A stretch of 64,000 nt of DNA from Chrysopilus asiliformis. Taxonomy: Eukaryota > Arthropoda > Insecta > Diptera > Rhagionidae. The DNA is taken from positions 67,572,994 to 67,636,993 of the forward strand of contig OZ035960.1 of assembly GCA_964034945.1 (NCBI GenBank). Reading direction: 5' to 3'. Both the position numbers and the translations under genes were made by a program. Positions 9,528 through 20,476 of this stretch are shown here, piece by piece (the stretch's first letter is position 1; every line of letters starts with the position of its first letter). The notes beneath the pieces are model-generated. The model did not search any database. It had not been told where the DNA came from and saw only the letters and a list, made by a program, of their open reading frames with translations.

Positions 9528-10643
9528 CTAGAGTATATCCACGTATTTTAAATTACAATATTCATCGTGGTGTTCTGATATCAAGGCTTTTTCTACACAT
9601 TCTACCCAATAATCATTTTTAATTGATTTCAGAACCTCAGATTGTTGGCAGTTCCAGTTCGAACGGCAATTGAAATCGAAATTTACCCCTGTTATATTAA
9701 ATATTTTCCTCCATTCGGCAGCCCAAAACACGTTATCAGAAATCGATTTCTCAGCTAAAATTTTAGGCAACCTGTCATTTGATAAGTTCAAGATTTTATT
9801 TATGTAATTGAAGTGTATCTTGAGGGTGCTACAGAAGAGTTTCGGAAGTCCAGTTTCAATTGATACCATATAATTAGGTGTGTTTTTGGGAAGGTGGAAA
9901 ATAGTTTTGACAAAATATCTTTGCAATTTTTCTACTTGATCATATTCCTTGAAGCCCCATACTTGTGCACCGTAGCCCATTATTGACCTCACCGCAGCAT
10001 CGAATATTTTATATTTTCCTGAATGGGAGATTTTCTTATTCTTAATAAAGGAAGCCCAGGTTCCATGGATCGCGTTTTTGGATGTCGTAAGTTTTTCATC
10101 CAGGTGCTTAGTGAATTTCATGTTGTAGCTGAGATCGACTCCAAGATATTTATAGTTGTTTTTCACCTCGATTGGGATAGCATTATATGTCCAGTTTTCA
10201 TTCCCTGCTCCTTTTCCACCATTACGAAAAATCACTATTTTGGATATTTCTAGATTTACTCGCAAGCTCCACGTTTTACAGTAATTTTCGAATTGGTTTA
10301 TCATATTTTGCAGTATACTTGGATCCTCTGCCAGTAAAACTAAGTCGTCTGCATACATGAGAGTTTTAATATTCAGTACTCCAAACATTAATCCCCCTGT
10401 AAGTTCATCATGTAGGTCGTTCAGAAACAGGGAAAAAAGAATTGGGCTCAGTAAACACCCTTGTCTAACTCCTTGCTCCACTTCAAAAAAATCAGACATC
10501 AATTCACCATCCCAGACTGCACATTTTATGTTAGAGTATATCGCTCTTAGGGTTGATAGTACTTTGGATGACATTCCCAATTTGGATAATTTATAAAAAA
10601 GGGCGTTTCTATTGATTGTGTCAAAAGCTGCTTTCAAGTCCAC
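9528..10643 (-). pseudogene. LINE reverse transcriptase, C-terminal part
   Basis: Contains DLKAAFDTINRNALFYKL (motif A), GVRQGCLLSPILFSLFLNDL (motif B) and the catalytic MYADDLVLLA (motif C). A long thumb/connection region follows with NYMVSIETGLPKL. The frame continues upstream without shift through a single TGA at 10722-10724, so with the next entry it forms one formerly continuous ORF. It copies LINE RNA at the nicked target. No zinc-finger C-terminus is visible. Confidence 0.88.
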
Positions 10644-10721
10644 AAAAAATACGTAAAGCTTTTTCTTTTTTTCGATTTTTAAATGGATTAGACTTGCTAG
10701 ATTAAAAATGTTGTCTATGGT

Positions 10722-11564
10722 TCAGTAGTTTTTGGCATATTTGTAAAATTCGTACGGAATTCTGTCGATACCAGGAGCTTTTTCGTTTTTTACGTTATTT
10801 AGCACGACTTTAATTTCTTCAAGACAAATTTCTCCGTCGAGACCAGGTACAGATATATGAGGTTCCGCATAGCTTATATTAACAAGTCCACCGTTGCTTC
10901 CCAATAGGTTTTTGAAAAATTGAAAAAGCTCTTCACTGGAAATATTGTTACCAACAGTACATTTTTTCCCCTTTATTTCTCTGGCCAGTTCCCACCAGCC
11001 CTTAGAATCAGTGATAGTGTTAACTTTTTCCAACACTGTTGTGTGATATTCTTGCTTTTTTCTTAAACACAATGATTTATACTTTTTCAACTCGTCTAAA
11101 TAGTTCTGTCTAAATAAGCTGATTCCAAACTTTCTAACCAAATTTAGCTTTTTAAACACAATTTCTCTAGACCGCCTACATTGGTTGTCGAACCATCTCT
11201 GCTTAGCTTGGTTGATTACTTTATTTTTCGATTGTACTGAGTAATTTGCCGCTTTGTAGATCGTTTGCTTAACTATCTCGACCCTATCATCTAAGTCTTT
11301 TCTTCCAAACTCTAACAAACCAAACATACTGTCTAGATTAAAAGAGTAAGTGTTTGACACGATATTATTCCAGGACAATTTTGGGAGAAGGCATATATTA
11401 CGACTATCAGTAAGAAAGTTTGTTGATTTCAGACTGAGTTTTAAAGGCATGTGGTCTGAATAAGGTTTATTTAACACCGAAAAATCAAAGAAAAAATCCA
11501 AACTATCCATCGAACAGCAACAATAATCGATTACAGAAGTGCCCATGGCTCCAACAAAAGTCAT
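10722..11564 (-). pseudogene. LINE endonuclease C-terminus to RT N-terminus
   Basis: Starts with an endonuclease end block (GTSVIDYCCCS...YSDHMPL, carrying the SDH motif). A linker with coiled, Lys-rich sequence follows, then the RT start EKAPGIDRIPYEFYKYAKNY. It ends at the in-frame TGA (10722). The coding frame extends upstream to about 11635, where a frameshift separates it from the preceding endonuclease piece. Confidence 0.85.
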
Positions 11565-11619
11565 TTCCCCTTCAATATCCCCTGGGGATCTTCCATTTAA
11601 AATAACTCCACCAGAATCT

Positions 11620-11880
11620 TCAAGAAACTGTAAAAAGTGTTCTGTCTTTTGACTGTCTTCGAGTCGTCAGTCTAGGATTACTTTCAAGAATTTCTTCTTC
11701 CATTATTTGGTTACTACCAACCCTTACATTTAGGTTACCAAGAATAATAAAGGAATTTTCACCGACATTTTCTTTAAGTTTGTTGAAATCAGAAATCCAG
11801 CTTTTACCGTTTAAATATGTTGGGAAAAATACCAAATTAGTTCCGTCGAAAAATATATATATAAAAAACCCATTAACCAA
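11620..11880 (-). pseudogene. LINE endonuclease fragment
   Basis: A middle piece of APE-type endonuclease. FFPTYLNGKSWISDFNKL and FIILGNLNVRVGSNQ correspond to the GDxN active-site region, with Asn replacing the usual Asp in GDLN. Sequence before it is absent, so the LINE is truncated at about 11880. Confidence 0.7.
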
Positions 11881-12151
11881 ATAAAAGAAAATTAAAAATA
11901 AAAAACCAATTCAAATAGAATATGTTAAAGAAAAAAAATATGTCTAATCTGTGGCCACAAGCAATAACCGCTTATGTCGATTTAAGAACGAAATGAGTTA
12001 TTAATACTACTGTGTTCTCCATGCTGTAATCTATATACACAAAAAATTTGGTCTTCCTATCATTTTTCTAACCAGGAGCTTTGGTCGAAAAACATAATCG
12101 CTTATGTCCCAATAATAATGTATTACACATTCAATAAACACTTAACTTTAG
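11881..12151. other. AT-rich spacer with one arm of a long inverted motif
   Basis: The motif GCAATAACCGCTTATGTCGA at 11963-11982 has its inverted partner (TCGACATAAGCGGTTATTGC) at 15732-15751. The Harbinger element therefore sits inside an older element whose ends match these arms. No gene. Confidence 0.45.
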
Positions 12152-12689
12152 TTAAGGTACGTTTTCGTTGGGCGCTGTTGACGGCGCACTATGGGACCAA
12201 AGTGCCATTCGGCGGCCAAAAATACATAACTTTTGAACAGATCAATATTTTTATATGGGGTTTTTTTTGTTGGCTAGATAAATATCCAAGCTTTATTTCC
12301 TGATAATCTGATCACCCCCTCCTCTCCCCTCCCCTACCCTTCTGCATTTGAAATCAAAAATTACCAAAATCTCGAGAACGGTTGGTCGTACAGAAAAAAT
12401 CATTAATGACAAAAATATTTAGAATGCCATTTTACATATATCGTCAGTACATGAAAATCGAATAGGAGCAACTTTAATACCCTATATGATGAAATAATCA
12501 AAACTATAGTATTTGTTGTTGTAATATTTTTTTTTTGGTTTTGTTTTAAAGTTGTTTTTTAAATGTTATAAAAAATATAGCATTTTTAAAGACAACTTTT
12601 TTTTAATACGATTATTTTAATACAATTTGATACAAATACACATGACTAATATTATATTAAGTAGAGGAAAAATTATATTCTAATAATGT

Positions 12690-13150
12690 CTTGATATACG
12701 TCGAATTTTAACAATTGTAGGATTTCTTGATCTTCCTCGTCCTCCAATTCATATTTTGCATTTGTCCATTTAGAACGCAGAGAAGCCAAAAATGGATCTG
12801 ATGATAGAAGTAATATATTCATCAAATTTATTTTGGTTGATTCTATTGTTTTTTATAGTGTTGGTTAGTCTAAAATGTCTGTAGTCTTTATTTTTCGATT
12901 CCTGAGCTTCTTCTGAAATCTCCTCAAGTGGTAAAATGTTTTTTTTAATTATCAGCTTGCCATGGAAAAGCACTTTATGCATTGTTGCAGACATATTTCT
13001 CCAATTGTAATGTCTTTTATACAAATCAGCTGTGGACTTGGCATATGATTTGAATTTATCTGGATTTATTGCCTGCTTGCTTGAAAGCACCGATAATATA
13101 ACTTTCAATCGTCGAATTAATGTAAATTTCTTAATATTCTGTTGTAACAT
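12690..13150 (-). pseudogene. Transib transposase C-terminal relic (RAG1-core-like)
   Basis: The 126-codon frame (13150-12770) includes MSATMHKVLFHGKLI, then SEEAQESKNKDYRHFR. By family knowledge this corresponds to the region holding the catalytic Glu of Transib and the related RAG1 core. Near 12800 a one-base frameshift moves the reading to SSDPFLASLRSKW, which then runs to a stop near 12690. The catalytic Asp blocks and N-terminus are gone, so it is inactive. The same frameshift is present in copy 2. Confidence 0.8.
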
Positions 13151-13184
13151 ATATATAAATGTATATCTAAGATATTGATTTTTA

Positions 13185-13735
13185 TTGATCTAATTATTCA
13201 TAGTACCAGGTAGACCGAGCCTTGCTAGGCGATCTCAAAATCCTCCTTCTGCCTATGTCTCTGAGTAATTGAATCCGATTATAATTGCAACATGATTCGT
13301 ATAACGAGGTTCAGGGAACTTGATTGTTTTGTAATTACTATTTATCGCTGCCGATAGATATCTAAAAAGTGATATTTTTAGAATACATATCGCAAAACCT
13401 TACTCCCTAGCAATATTGCGAATTTTCATTAAGATACCTTCACGTAATTCGAAGACACGATACCCCGAGGAGAGGGGAAAGGTAGTTTTGTAGTGGAAAA
13501 ATCGAAACCCCTTAGTCCGCTTAGTAATACTGTAAAGTTGCATTAAGATCGGACTACCCAATTCGAAGATAGCAGGCGAGGGGTATCGAGGGGAATTTTC
13601 TCAGAGGACCTATCTAGATCGATTCCTTGTCCCCGAAAATCCCTTACCCCCAAGTTTCGTGAAAATCGTTTGGCGGGTTTTCGAGATCGTTGTGCAGTCA
13701 TTTCTCGTATTATATTATAGGATAAGATTACCAGT
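13185..13735. repeat. Dispersed repeat nested in Transib
   Basis: Both Transib copies carry this block (TACCAGGTAGACCGAGCC to TCGTATTATATTATAGGAT). It includes the phrase-like CGAAAACCCGCC/GGCGGGTTTTCGAGATCG tail common to small insect repeats. Because it is shared, it entered before the two Transib copies separated. Confidence 0.6.
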
Positions 13736-14570
13736 TTTAAACGGTTTTACTGTCAAGCAGGGTGACATTTAATGGTTTCACTGTATGCTGGTATGTAAAA
13801 TATTCCGCTTTAATGTATATTAAAAATAATTAAAACAATTTCCTAGTATATAAGACGAAAAATCTTTGTTCTTTGTTATGACAAAATAAGACATTTTTTT
13901 AAAAATAATATGTAAGAAATCAGACTTTTGCTTTCGGTGACCAGAGTTGCAGGTAGTAGCAGATGAAATATGGATATTTTGAAAGGTATTGACCTTGGCT
14001 ATCATGTCCAACTGACGCCTGACCGGTACAAGCCGGTACATTTTTTGCAGAGCCATATATATACAAAATTTCGCGAAAAAATAGTATTTTTAGAATGCCC
14101 AGAATCCCGGCATAACAATTTTAGGAAAAAAAATGTAGTACTACAAATTTTTAATTTTTATTATAATTGCCTAAATATGTCCTCAGGTTGATGATAAAAT
14201 CGATTTTTCTGTACTAAGTGACTTAATAAAGTTCAAAAAATTTGTTGAAAATTCAAAAATTGAAAAAACCAGAATTTTTACCAACTTTGACCCCATGGCG
14301 CTCGGAAATTACTTGTCCCAGGAGAGTGTCCTTTTGGATTTCTAGGTTCCTAAGAATTCTCAACGCAATGACATAACCGAAATCCTTCAAAGGCAGAACT
14401 CAACATTTGTATGTTTGGCCGCCGAATAGCACTTTGGTCCCAACGTGCGGCGGCCGTCGACGGCGGGTGTCGACGGCAGCTGTTGGACGGCGCCGTTAAC
14501 TGTTTTGGTTGCAGCCGTTGAACAGTTGTTTAAAGTCAAATCGAAGTGCGGAAGTAAATTTAAAATAAAA

Positions 14571-14912
14571 ATGGATTTGGAGAAAATTCTTTTAACTGAA
14601 GCGGAGGAAGAAGAATTTCTTAGATTAATACTATTAAATAAAAGGCAGCCTATAAACAGTATTTTTGAATCTCGCGAAGAAGGATGCTTTAATCTGCTAA
14701 TAAATGGCCATTTAAACAATTCTGATGAAAAGTTTTGTGAAACGCTGCCTCATGAAAAATACAAAATAGTATTTAACAACAGGCTTAGCAGAGCGAGAAG
14801 AGTCTCAGAAAATGCTTTTGGTCTTTTATGCTCAATAAGTATTTCATCCTCTTTGGTAGTGAAATTTGGAGCCATATTTTACCTGCTATTTACTATTCTT
14901 TTGCAGAAATAA
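14571..14912 (+). pseudogene. PIF/Harbinger transposase, internally deleted
   Basis: Opens with MDLEKILLTEAEEEEFLRL, then jumps to FNNRLSRARRVSENAFGLL. This matches the conserved C-terminal block of Harbinger (HARBI1-type) transposases, normally reached only after several hundred residues. The DDE core between is deleted and the end runs into non-family sequence. It gives the orientation of the host element (plus). An intron-like TTTTGCAG follows at about 14900. Confidence 0.8.
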
Positions 14913-15148
14913 AGAATATATTCACTCACAATATACGAATTATCTTAAATGTGGAAATTTCACTTGTGAAAAAATCGAATGGACAGCGTCGATAACGCCG
15001 CTAGACTGGTTCAAAAGCAGTCGAACGGCAACAGCTAGCTGTCAACAGCCGCCGACGAGCTGTCGGACAGCGTGAACGAAACCGCCAACATGGTTCTGCC
15101 ACAAGAGCAGTCATTTTCAACGGCGGCTGTCAACAGCTAGCTGTCAGT

Positions 15149-15497
15149 TAGAGAGCCTTTAACCTAGAGAGTGGCCATGCTACCTTAATAGACTGTGCTA
15201 CTGAGTAGGACAGTCTATTAACTCCAATTAGAACAGTCTATTAGGTCAGTTAGAACAGCTTTTTTTCCAGATTAGAACAGTCTGTAAACAATTTTTCAAT
15301 TTATCAAAACAGCTATGAGTTTCCAAATTTTTTTAATACCTCAGACATGAGTTTTTTACTTATAATAACCGATTTAAGTTATTTTCACAATTATTTATAA
15401 CAATGAATCAAATGTTTAAAGTTTTTCGCGCTCGTTTTTCAGCTCGGCGGCCATTTTTAGATGTTCTGATGGCCACTCTCTAGGTTAAAGGCTCTCT
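15149..15497. mobile_element. 349-bp inverted-repeat element inside Harbinger
   Basis: Ends TAGAGAGCCTTTAACCTAGA and its inverse are almost 30 bp long. Flanking 8-mers CTGTCAGT (15141-15148) and CTGTCAGC (15498-15505) match at 7 of 8 positions, suggesting a hAT-type MITE. Inside lies a 37-bp palindrome starting TTAATAGACTGT. Confidence 0.75.
15185..15221. repeat. 37-bp palindrome TTAATAGACTGT...ACAGTCTATTAA, copy 1
   Basis: A near-perfect palindrome bounded by TTAA at both sides. A closely related 37-mer is at 46986-47022 in an unrelated element. Confidence 0.8.
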
Positions 15498-15543
15498 ACT
15501 GTCAGCGGCCGCCGTCGGTAGCTGCCAACGAAACCGTACCTTT

Positions 15544-16446
15544 ACATGTCGCCTATGTGGGTTTTTCCTTAATATTTTATAAAATAAAAGATCATTTAAG
15601 TCTACTGTAGCACAGATTTATTGCCCTTATAAAGCAATTAATTTAATGAAAATCCAGATCCAGTTATCATTCAAACTTTTTTCAGAAAATGATTTTCATC
15701 TTTGTACTCCGATTACTCAAAATCGCAATTTTCGACATAAGCGGTTATTGCTTGTGGTCACAGAAATATACTTCCTGGAGGTAAGAACAAAAATTCCCTT
15801 TGTGTGGCTAAAAAAAATCCAATTTTTATGGTCCTGTGACGAGGCCGGAAAAATCCAATGAGAAATCCCACGATGCTCCGTTCGTCTCGCACAAAAAAAA
15901 AACTTCACCAGCAACTACACTAAACCAAAAAAACCAAAAGTAAGTAAACCAAAAAAACCGAAATTTTAAAACAATTTTCAAAACTTAAAAAAAAATCAAT
16001 TTAAACTAAGATATTTCACCGGAATACTTTTTTCATGCAGCTACTTCCTTCCCAAAACTTACCCCCAAATTAAAACCAAAAAACTCCTTTTCCGTCTATC
16101 AGCATTCTACTAATATATTTCGATCATTTCTAATAAACATCATTTACACATCATAAAAAACAAAAAAAAAAATACGGGAGGGCGCTCGGTACGTTTTTCG
16201 CACAGTTAACTGTCAGTAACTTTCCGCGTAAAATTTCGCGAATTTCCCCTTTTTATAAACAAAAAAAAAATTGAAAATTTTAAATTTCGTGTTATAGATT
16301 GTTTTGTATTCAGTGGCTGCCATAATTGTTTGTAAAATCGCCCTACTATATGGGTTTGTTTACAAAACAGCATTAAAAATTTGGAGGTTAAGTGATCTAT
16401 AATGTATTGGATTTCATTGAACAGATGTGAAATAGTAAAACCAAAT
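15544..16446. other. No gene seen; contains inverted motif arm
   Basis: AT-rich sequence with the second arm of the GCAATAACCGCTTATGTCGA inverted motif (15732-15751) and A-rich tracts. No coding region or clear element end supported beyond that arm. Confidence 0.5.
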
Positions 16447-16670
16447 TTAACACTAGACCCGTGTACTATAAAACTTCCATATATTGTGTACTTGGGCACT
16501 CGTGTACTTGGGCACTCAGATGTAATTCTAATAGAAAATGTATGGCTTGTTTGTTTAAAAATCATAAAAATGTGGTTTATTCGTTAAACAAGTAAGAAAT
16601 ACAATGGGGAAATATAACCCCAAAAAATCGTTCTGGGCATTCAGTGCCCAGTACACGGGTCTAGAGTTAA
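16447..16670. mobile_element. 224-bp piggyBac-type MITE
   Basis: TTAA at both ends (16447-16450, 16667-16670) followed by inverted CACTAGACCCGTGTACT / CTCTAGACCCGTGTACT. Internal GGGCACT motifs recur. TTAA targets and short inverted ends fit piggyBac-derived MITEs. Confidence 0.85.
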
Positions 16671-17358
16671 TGCTGGATTCTAAATATGTCTTTTAAGATC
16701 GCATGGTGAAACGGTGAAACGATTTGTGTTGTGAAATATACATAATCATCTAGAAATTTGTCTTTGTTATTGTCGTGAAGTCTGACAGTTTGTTATTGAT
16801 TGTAAACACCTTTACCAAGCCAATACTAACTATCCATTTGCTCGATTTTAGGTATATTTACGGACGGACTTAAAAAAAAAACAATTTAAAAGATCTGTGG
16901 AACCTAGGACGTTACTACCACCCGTATTGCAACTTTTGGAAACAGCCTGGCAGAAGGATCAATGACTCTCAGATAAGTATTCGAATATAATTTTGCTTTG
17001 TATAGTACGAGACTCTTTGTGAAAATACTTTTCGTTTTCTTACAGGACCAACGGCTGATGGATCTGGAGCATCACCTGCTATCAGGAGGTCAAGAAATTG
17101 AACCAGAAGAGGACGACGTGAAGCTGAAAAAGTTGTTCGCTTCAAAATATTGCTTCGTCTGTCCATAATCCTTTTTGGGAGAAATTAAGAATTTTTCTAA
17201 TTTTCTTTCGGCCTAAAGGCAGAATTGTGTTCTCGTACTGAAATCATCTCCCGATAATTCTGGAAGTAAAGAAATGTGGTAAGGATGATACGTGCTTTTT
17301 CTTAGAATACGAGATACCATCGATTGAGGCCTATATCTCGTTTAATATTTATATATGA

Positions 17359-17365
<7 letters not shown>
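16671..17365 (+). other. Mostly unannotated; one exon-like stretch
   Basis: Only the exon-like segment at 17046-17168 stands out. The rest is AT-rich with no ORF of recognisable family. Confidence 0.4.
17046..17168 (+). other. Exon-like ORF after a good splice acceptor
   Basis: TTTTCGTTTTCTTACAG immediately precedes an open stretch of 40 codons, DQRLMDLEHHLLSGGQEIEP and on, to a TAA. Composition is less AT-rich than its surroundings. I do not recognise the protein and no matching donor exon is obvious, so it may be a piece of a host gene, a domesticated fragment, or chance. Confidence 0.2.

Positions 17366-17403
<38 letters not shown>
17366..17403. repeat. (TA)n microsatellite
   Basis: GTGTGTGTA followed by an uninterrupted TA run, next to ACTAGCAGACCC, a motif also present near 38308. 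Confidence 0.95.
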
Positions 17404-17499
17404 TAGCAGACCCTACGTTGGCAGCTAAAAGTTTTTTGTATAAATTTTAGAATGCCAAAAAACCATAAATAACTTAAAAAGTTTTGGGAAAAAAATGTT

Positions 17500-17800
17500 A
17501 TCCTTACAGGGCCTTCCGTTTAGAATTTTGAAAATATAACATAGCTAAAACCTTGCTCCTGACAACGCAGATCATTTTGCAAAGAACCGCCGAAAAATCG
17601 GTCCAGTAGTTTTTGAGTTTAGTAATATCGTACAGACATACAGGCAGACATAAAGACAGACATACAGACATACAGACATACAGACATACATACAGACATA
17701 CATACAGACAGACATACATACAGACAGATAAACAGACAGACATACAGACAGATATACAGACAGACAAACATTAATTTATATATATATATATATAGATTGT
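17500..17800 (+). mobile_element. Helentron/HINE-like 3' end with (GACATACA)n
   Basis: The run CATAGCTAAAACCTTGCTCC, AAAATCGGTCCAGTAGTTTTTGAG, a GACATACA microsatellite (17635-17765) and TTTATATATATATATATAGATTG form a tail that recurs at 26510-26640 and 27400-27550. The ATATATAGATTG end is typical of Helentron-like elements (inference). The Cys-rich minus-strand ORF over the microsatellite is an artefact. Confidence 0.6.
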
Positions 17801-17990
17801 CCGGCCTGTGTATACTTATTTACCGATGTAAAAATAAATATGGATGATTTGTATGTAATCTATAATCTATAATTCGTTGTAGGAAAATGTGGGAGAATGA
17901 AAGATGGCTCATACAGATGAGAATCTATTATTTTTATTGGTATAAATTGATAATGAACTATATACATTTTTTTAAAATAAATAACTTGAA

Positions 17991-18347
17991 TTAACAATAT
18001 CTTTGACTATTCCAGACGCTATATAATTGTACCAACTTAAAATAATTTAAACTAATGCTAACATTTAGCGTAACGCGAGGGGATAAACAATATTTTTGGT
18101 TTTCTGATTTGGTGCATAGATGTACAGAGTTTTTGGAGTTCCTACTCTGGAGCAAACATGGTTTTTCTAAATTTAGTCCGGCAACGCGCAGTGACTGCCC
18201 TTGAGCTTTGTTGATTGTCATCGCGAAAGCAAGACGCACAAGAAACTGTAGTCGTTTAAATGTGAAGGGCAAATCAGTGGGAATCATTGGAATGCGCGGA
18301 ATCAGCACATCTTCTCCTTTACATTTGTCGTTTAATTGTTGCTTCAA
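17991..18347 (-). pseudogene. Helitron-2 helicase C-terminus
   Basis: Contains VLIPRIPMIP, FTFKRLQFLVRLAFAMTINK and AQGQSL. After LNLEKPC about ten residues that should contain the QxYVAxSR core (helicase motif VI) are missing, and the frame shifts. The remaining SRVGTPKTLYIYAPN tail is readable in another frame to a stop near 18068. The enzyme would be inactive. Confidence 0.8.
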
Positions 18348-19065
18348 TTACATTCGGCATCAGTTTTTTAACGGAATGTCTAGTTCCGTTGCACAACTTT
18401 GGTGTGTTGAGATTCCGAAGGAGCAGTATTGGTGAGCCAATTTTCAATGTCAATATATGCGGTGGTATTCCAGCAGGCTCCAATGAATTGAGAAATTCTA
18501 CTGGATAATTAACAGCTCGATCCTCTTCTGTAACTGTGTCAATGGATTTGTATTTCGTAACCGTACCAGGAATTTTTAATTGAATGTTATTATTAATTCG
18601 ATTGACGTCATCATTCTTTGGAGCTAAGATAGCTCGCTCGCATAGCCAATCGTGATTCCTGAAATTGTTGGCGATGTTCGGGAAAACCTTATTTTCAAGA
18701 TCTTCAATTGATGACTGAAGTTGACAGAAGTTCAGTGGGAACGATATCTCCTGTGTTTCAGGAATAACTGGAAGTTTGCCGTCGCCCATATCCAAAAGTT
18801 GCTTGGCAAATGTTTTTGCAGAAACATCTCCAAATAAATGCACACGCATATTGGTCGACAGTGTAATTTTCTTCACATGTCGCCAGAGAGCCGAATTTTT
18901 CAGACATGCGTTCAGCTCGTCTGCTGGTGTTGATCTTGGAATGACGGGCAAAGTTTGACGGAAATCACCGGCGAGCAATATCAGAGTTCCGCCCATTTGA
19001 CGTTGATCGCTTCGAAAATCTCGCAGAGTACGATCAAGTGCCTCAAGTCCTTTTTTATGGGCCAT
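18319..19065 (-). pseudogene. Helitron-2 helicase, middle
   Basis: Follows an in-frame stop at 19090. Walker B sits at the junction (IIIWDECTMAHKKG). Next come GGTLILLAGDFRQTLPVIP, LSTNMRVHL, and later helicase blocks up to PILLLRNLNTPKLCNGTR. Family: Pif1-like SF1B helicase fused to Rep in Helitrons. It overlaps the C-terminal piece in another frame. Confidence 0.85.
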
Positions 19066-19089
19066 GGTACATTCATCCCAAATAATGAT

Positions 19090-19917
19090 TTAGCATGTTT
19101 TCAATACAGTTGCCATCCCAGATGTTTTTCCAATGTTGCAAAGAGGATCTGCAGCTAGATTTAAATTCAATGGTAGCTTGAGAGCCGAATACGCCGTGCG
19201 TCCTCCATCAAGTAGCGTTGCTGCAATTCCAGATGATGCCACAGCCAGAGCAATCTCATGCTTCATTCGAATTTCGGCGAGTATCAAATTGAGAAGAAAT
19301 GTTTTTCCTGTGCCTCCTGGTGCATCAAGGAAAATAAGTCCACCATTTCCGCCTCGTACATGCTCCATAACTGTGTCGTACGCGAGTCGTTGATCGTTTC
19401 TTAAGCGCCTTTTCCGAGCCTCAACATAAACTTGTAGCGCATCGACGTCATATTGTTTTTCTCGCAATACGTCTCTATCGGCAACATCGTTTCTGTCACG
19501 TACCGGTGAAAATAGTCCAAGCTGATTGAGGATATTGTTGTTAATCGACATACACATATCCTCAAGTGATATCAGTGCTTCATTAAAAATGTCTTCCGAA
19601 TACTGTACATCCAGACCGGGGTTGTTTCTGCGTGCTCGGAGAAGTATGTCTTCGCTCATACTCTCTTTGTGTTTTTCCCATAGATCTTTGGGACCAGAAT
19701 TCGCACAGGTTGTCAAAATTATGGAGAACAGAGTTTGTATTTGATGAGCATTACGTGTTTCAGATGCTTCTGTCAATGTATTGTCCCAATGTTGATCATT
19801 TTCAAGCAAACCAAGTTTGAAACATGCTTCTCTGTATGTCTGAGACACTTGACCATCAATGGTTTTGATTGCTTGAAACGATGTTGGTCCTTTGACCACA
19901 TGAAGCAGCATTCGCAA
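19090..19917 (-). pseudogene. Helitron-2 Rep-helicase linker and Walker A
   Basis: Includes LRMLLHVVKGPTSFQAIKTI, the linker typical of Helitron proteins, and the Walker A loop FLDAPGGTGKTFLLN, then AVASSGIAATLLDGG. It ends with a TAA that replaces a Lys codon found in Helitron-1 just before Walker B. Confidence 0.85.
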
Positions 19918-20476
19918 ATACTAGCATTCAGCATTATTTGGATGAACAGTATATACTCGGCCCAATGTGGCAGTAGAAAATATGCCAGCTATCGAAGAAT
20001 GCCCGGCGCCTCGTTTTCTTCTGCAAAATATCTTCGTCGATTGATTCCAAGTGTAATAGTTCGTGATATAGCAACGTTTTTGCGAATTTGTCAGTTGCAC
20101 ACAATTGGAAAAAAGCAGTCAATGTTGTGTTTGGTGGATCTGCAGCTCTCTGTGGTGCATTCTCTTCCGTGAAGTAGACTCGTTGACCGTTTTCCTGTGT
20201 GTCCCCCATCTGGTTTTCGTCGTCTGTACAGCGGATAACCATCGCCACTAGTTTGCGTTTCTTGGAGCATCTGACGTGGATAATTTTTGGTGCATTTTCC
20301 ATCTTTTATGCATGGCGAATGAGGGTTGTGTGGTCCACATGGTCCGTGAATCATATGTTTTTTCACGATTTTAAATAATTCTGGATCTTCTTCCGGGTCG
20401 GGCATCTCAGCAGTAATAATATCGTCAATTTGAGTAGGAAGTATTTTTTCAACCAACCAAATTAAGATATGGGCAT
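19918..20476 (-). pseudogene. Helitron-2 Rep domain, downstream of the hAT insertion
   Basis: Two overlapping frames carry HILIWLVEKILPTQIDDII, MIHGPCGPHNPHSPCIKDGK, DGYPLYRRRKPDGGHTG, then NGQRVYFTEENAPQRAADP. Compared with Helitron-1, about 110 residues are missing between YRRR and NGQRVYF. The lost part includes the ICKYVNKG block holding the Rep catalytic tyrosine. Confidence 0.8.

Larger units (their letters stand above)
9528..11880 (-). mobile_element. 5'-truncated LINE (non-LTR retrotransposon)
   Basis: Reading minus from 11880: a C-terminal piece of APE-type endonuclease, a frameshift, then a long reverse transcriptase region interrupted by one TGA. The front of the endonuclease and any ORF1 are missing, as is typical for incomplete LINE insertions. 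I do not assign a clade; the motifs fit the Jockey/I/L1-like range. Confidence 0.85.
12187..14447. mobile_element. Transib copy 1
   Basis: Ends are CACTATGGGACCAAAGTGC (12187) and, inverted, CACGTTGGGACCAAAGTGC (14447), with about 40 bp of inverted similarity. The GC-rich 5-bp duplication CGGCG is present at 12182-12186 and 14448-14452. CACWATG-type ends and a 5-bp GC-rich duplication are Transib hallmarks. The interior keeps a C-terminal transposase relic. A nested repeat at about 13185-13735 is shared with copy 2. Confidence 0.9.
12155..15540. mobile_element. PIF/Harbinger element with TTA duplication
   Basis: Inverted ends AGGTACGTTTTCGTTGG (12155) and, inverted, AGGTACGGTTTCGTTGG (15540) are flanked by TTA at 12152-12154 and 15541-15543, the Harbinger target duplication. 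Subterminal regions are rich in GCTGTCGACGGC-type motifs. It contains a Transib copy (12187-14447), a transposase relic (14571-14912) and a 349-bp inverted-repeat element (15149-15497). Confidence 0.88.

Noticed and set aside
17504..17767. Cys-rich small protein on minus
   Set aside because: Product of translating the GACATACA microsatellite.
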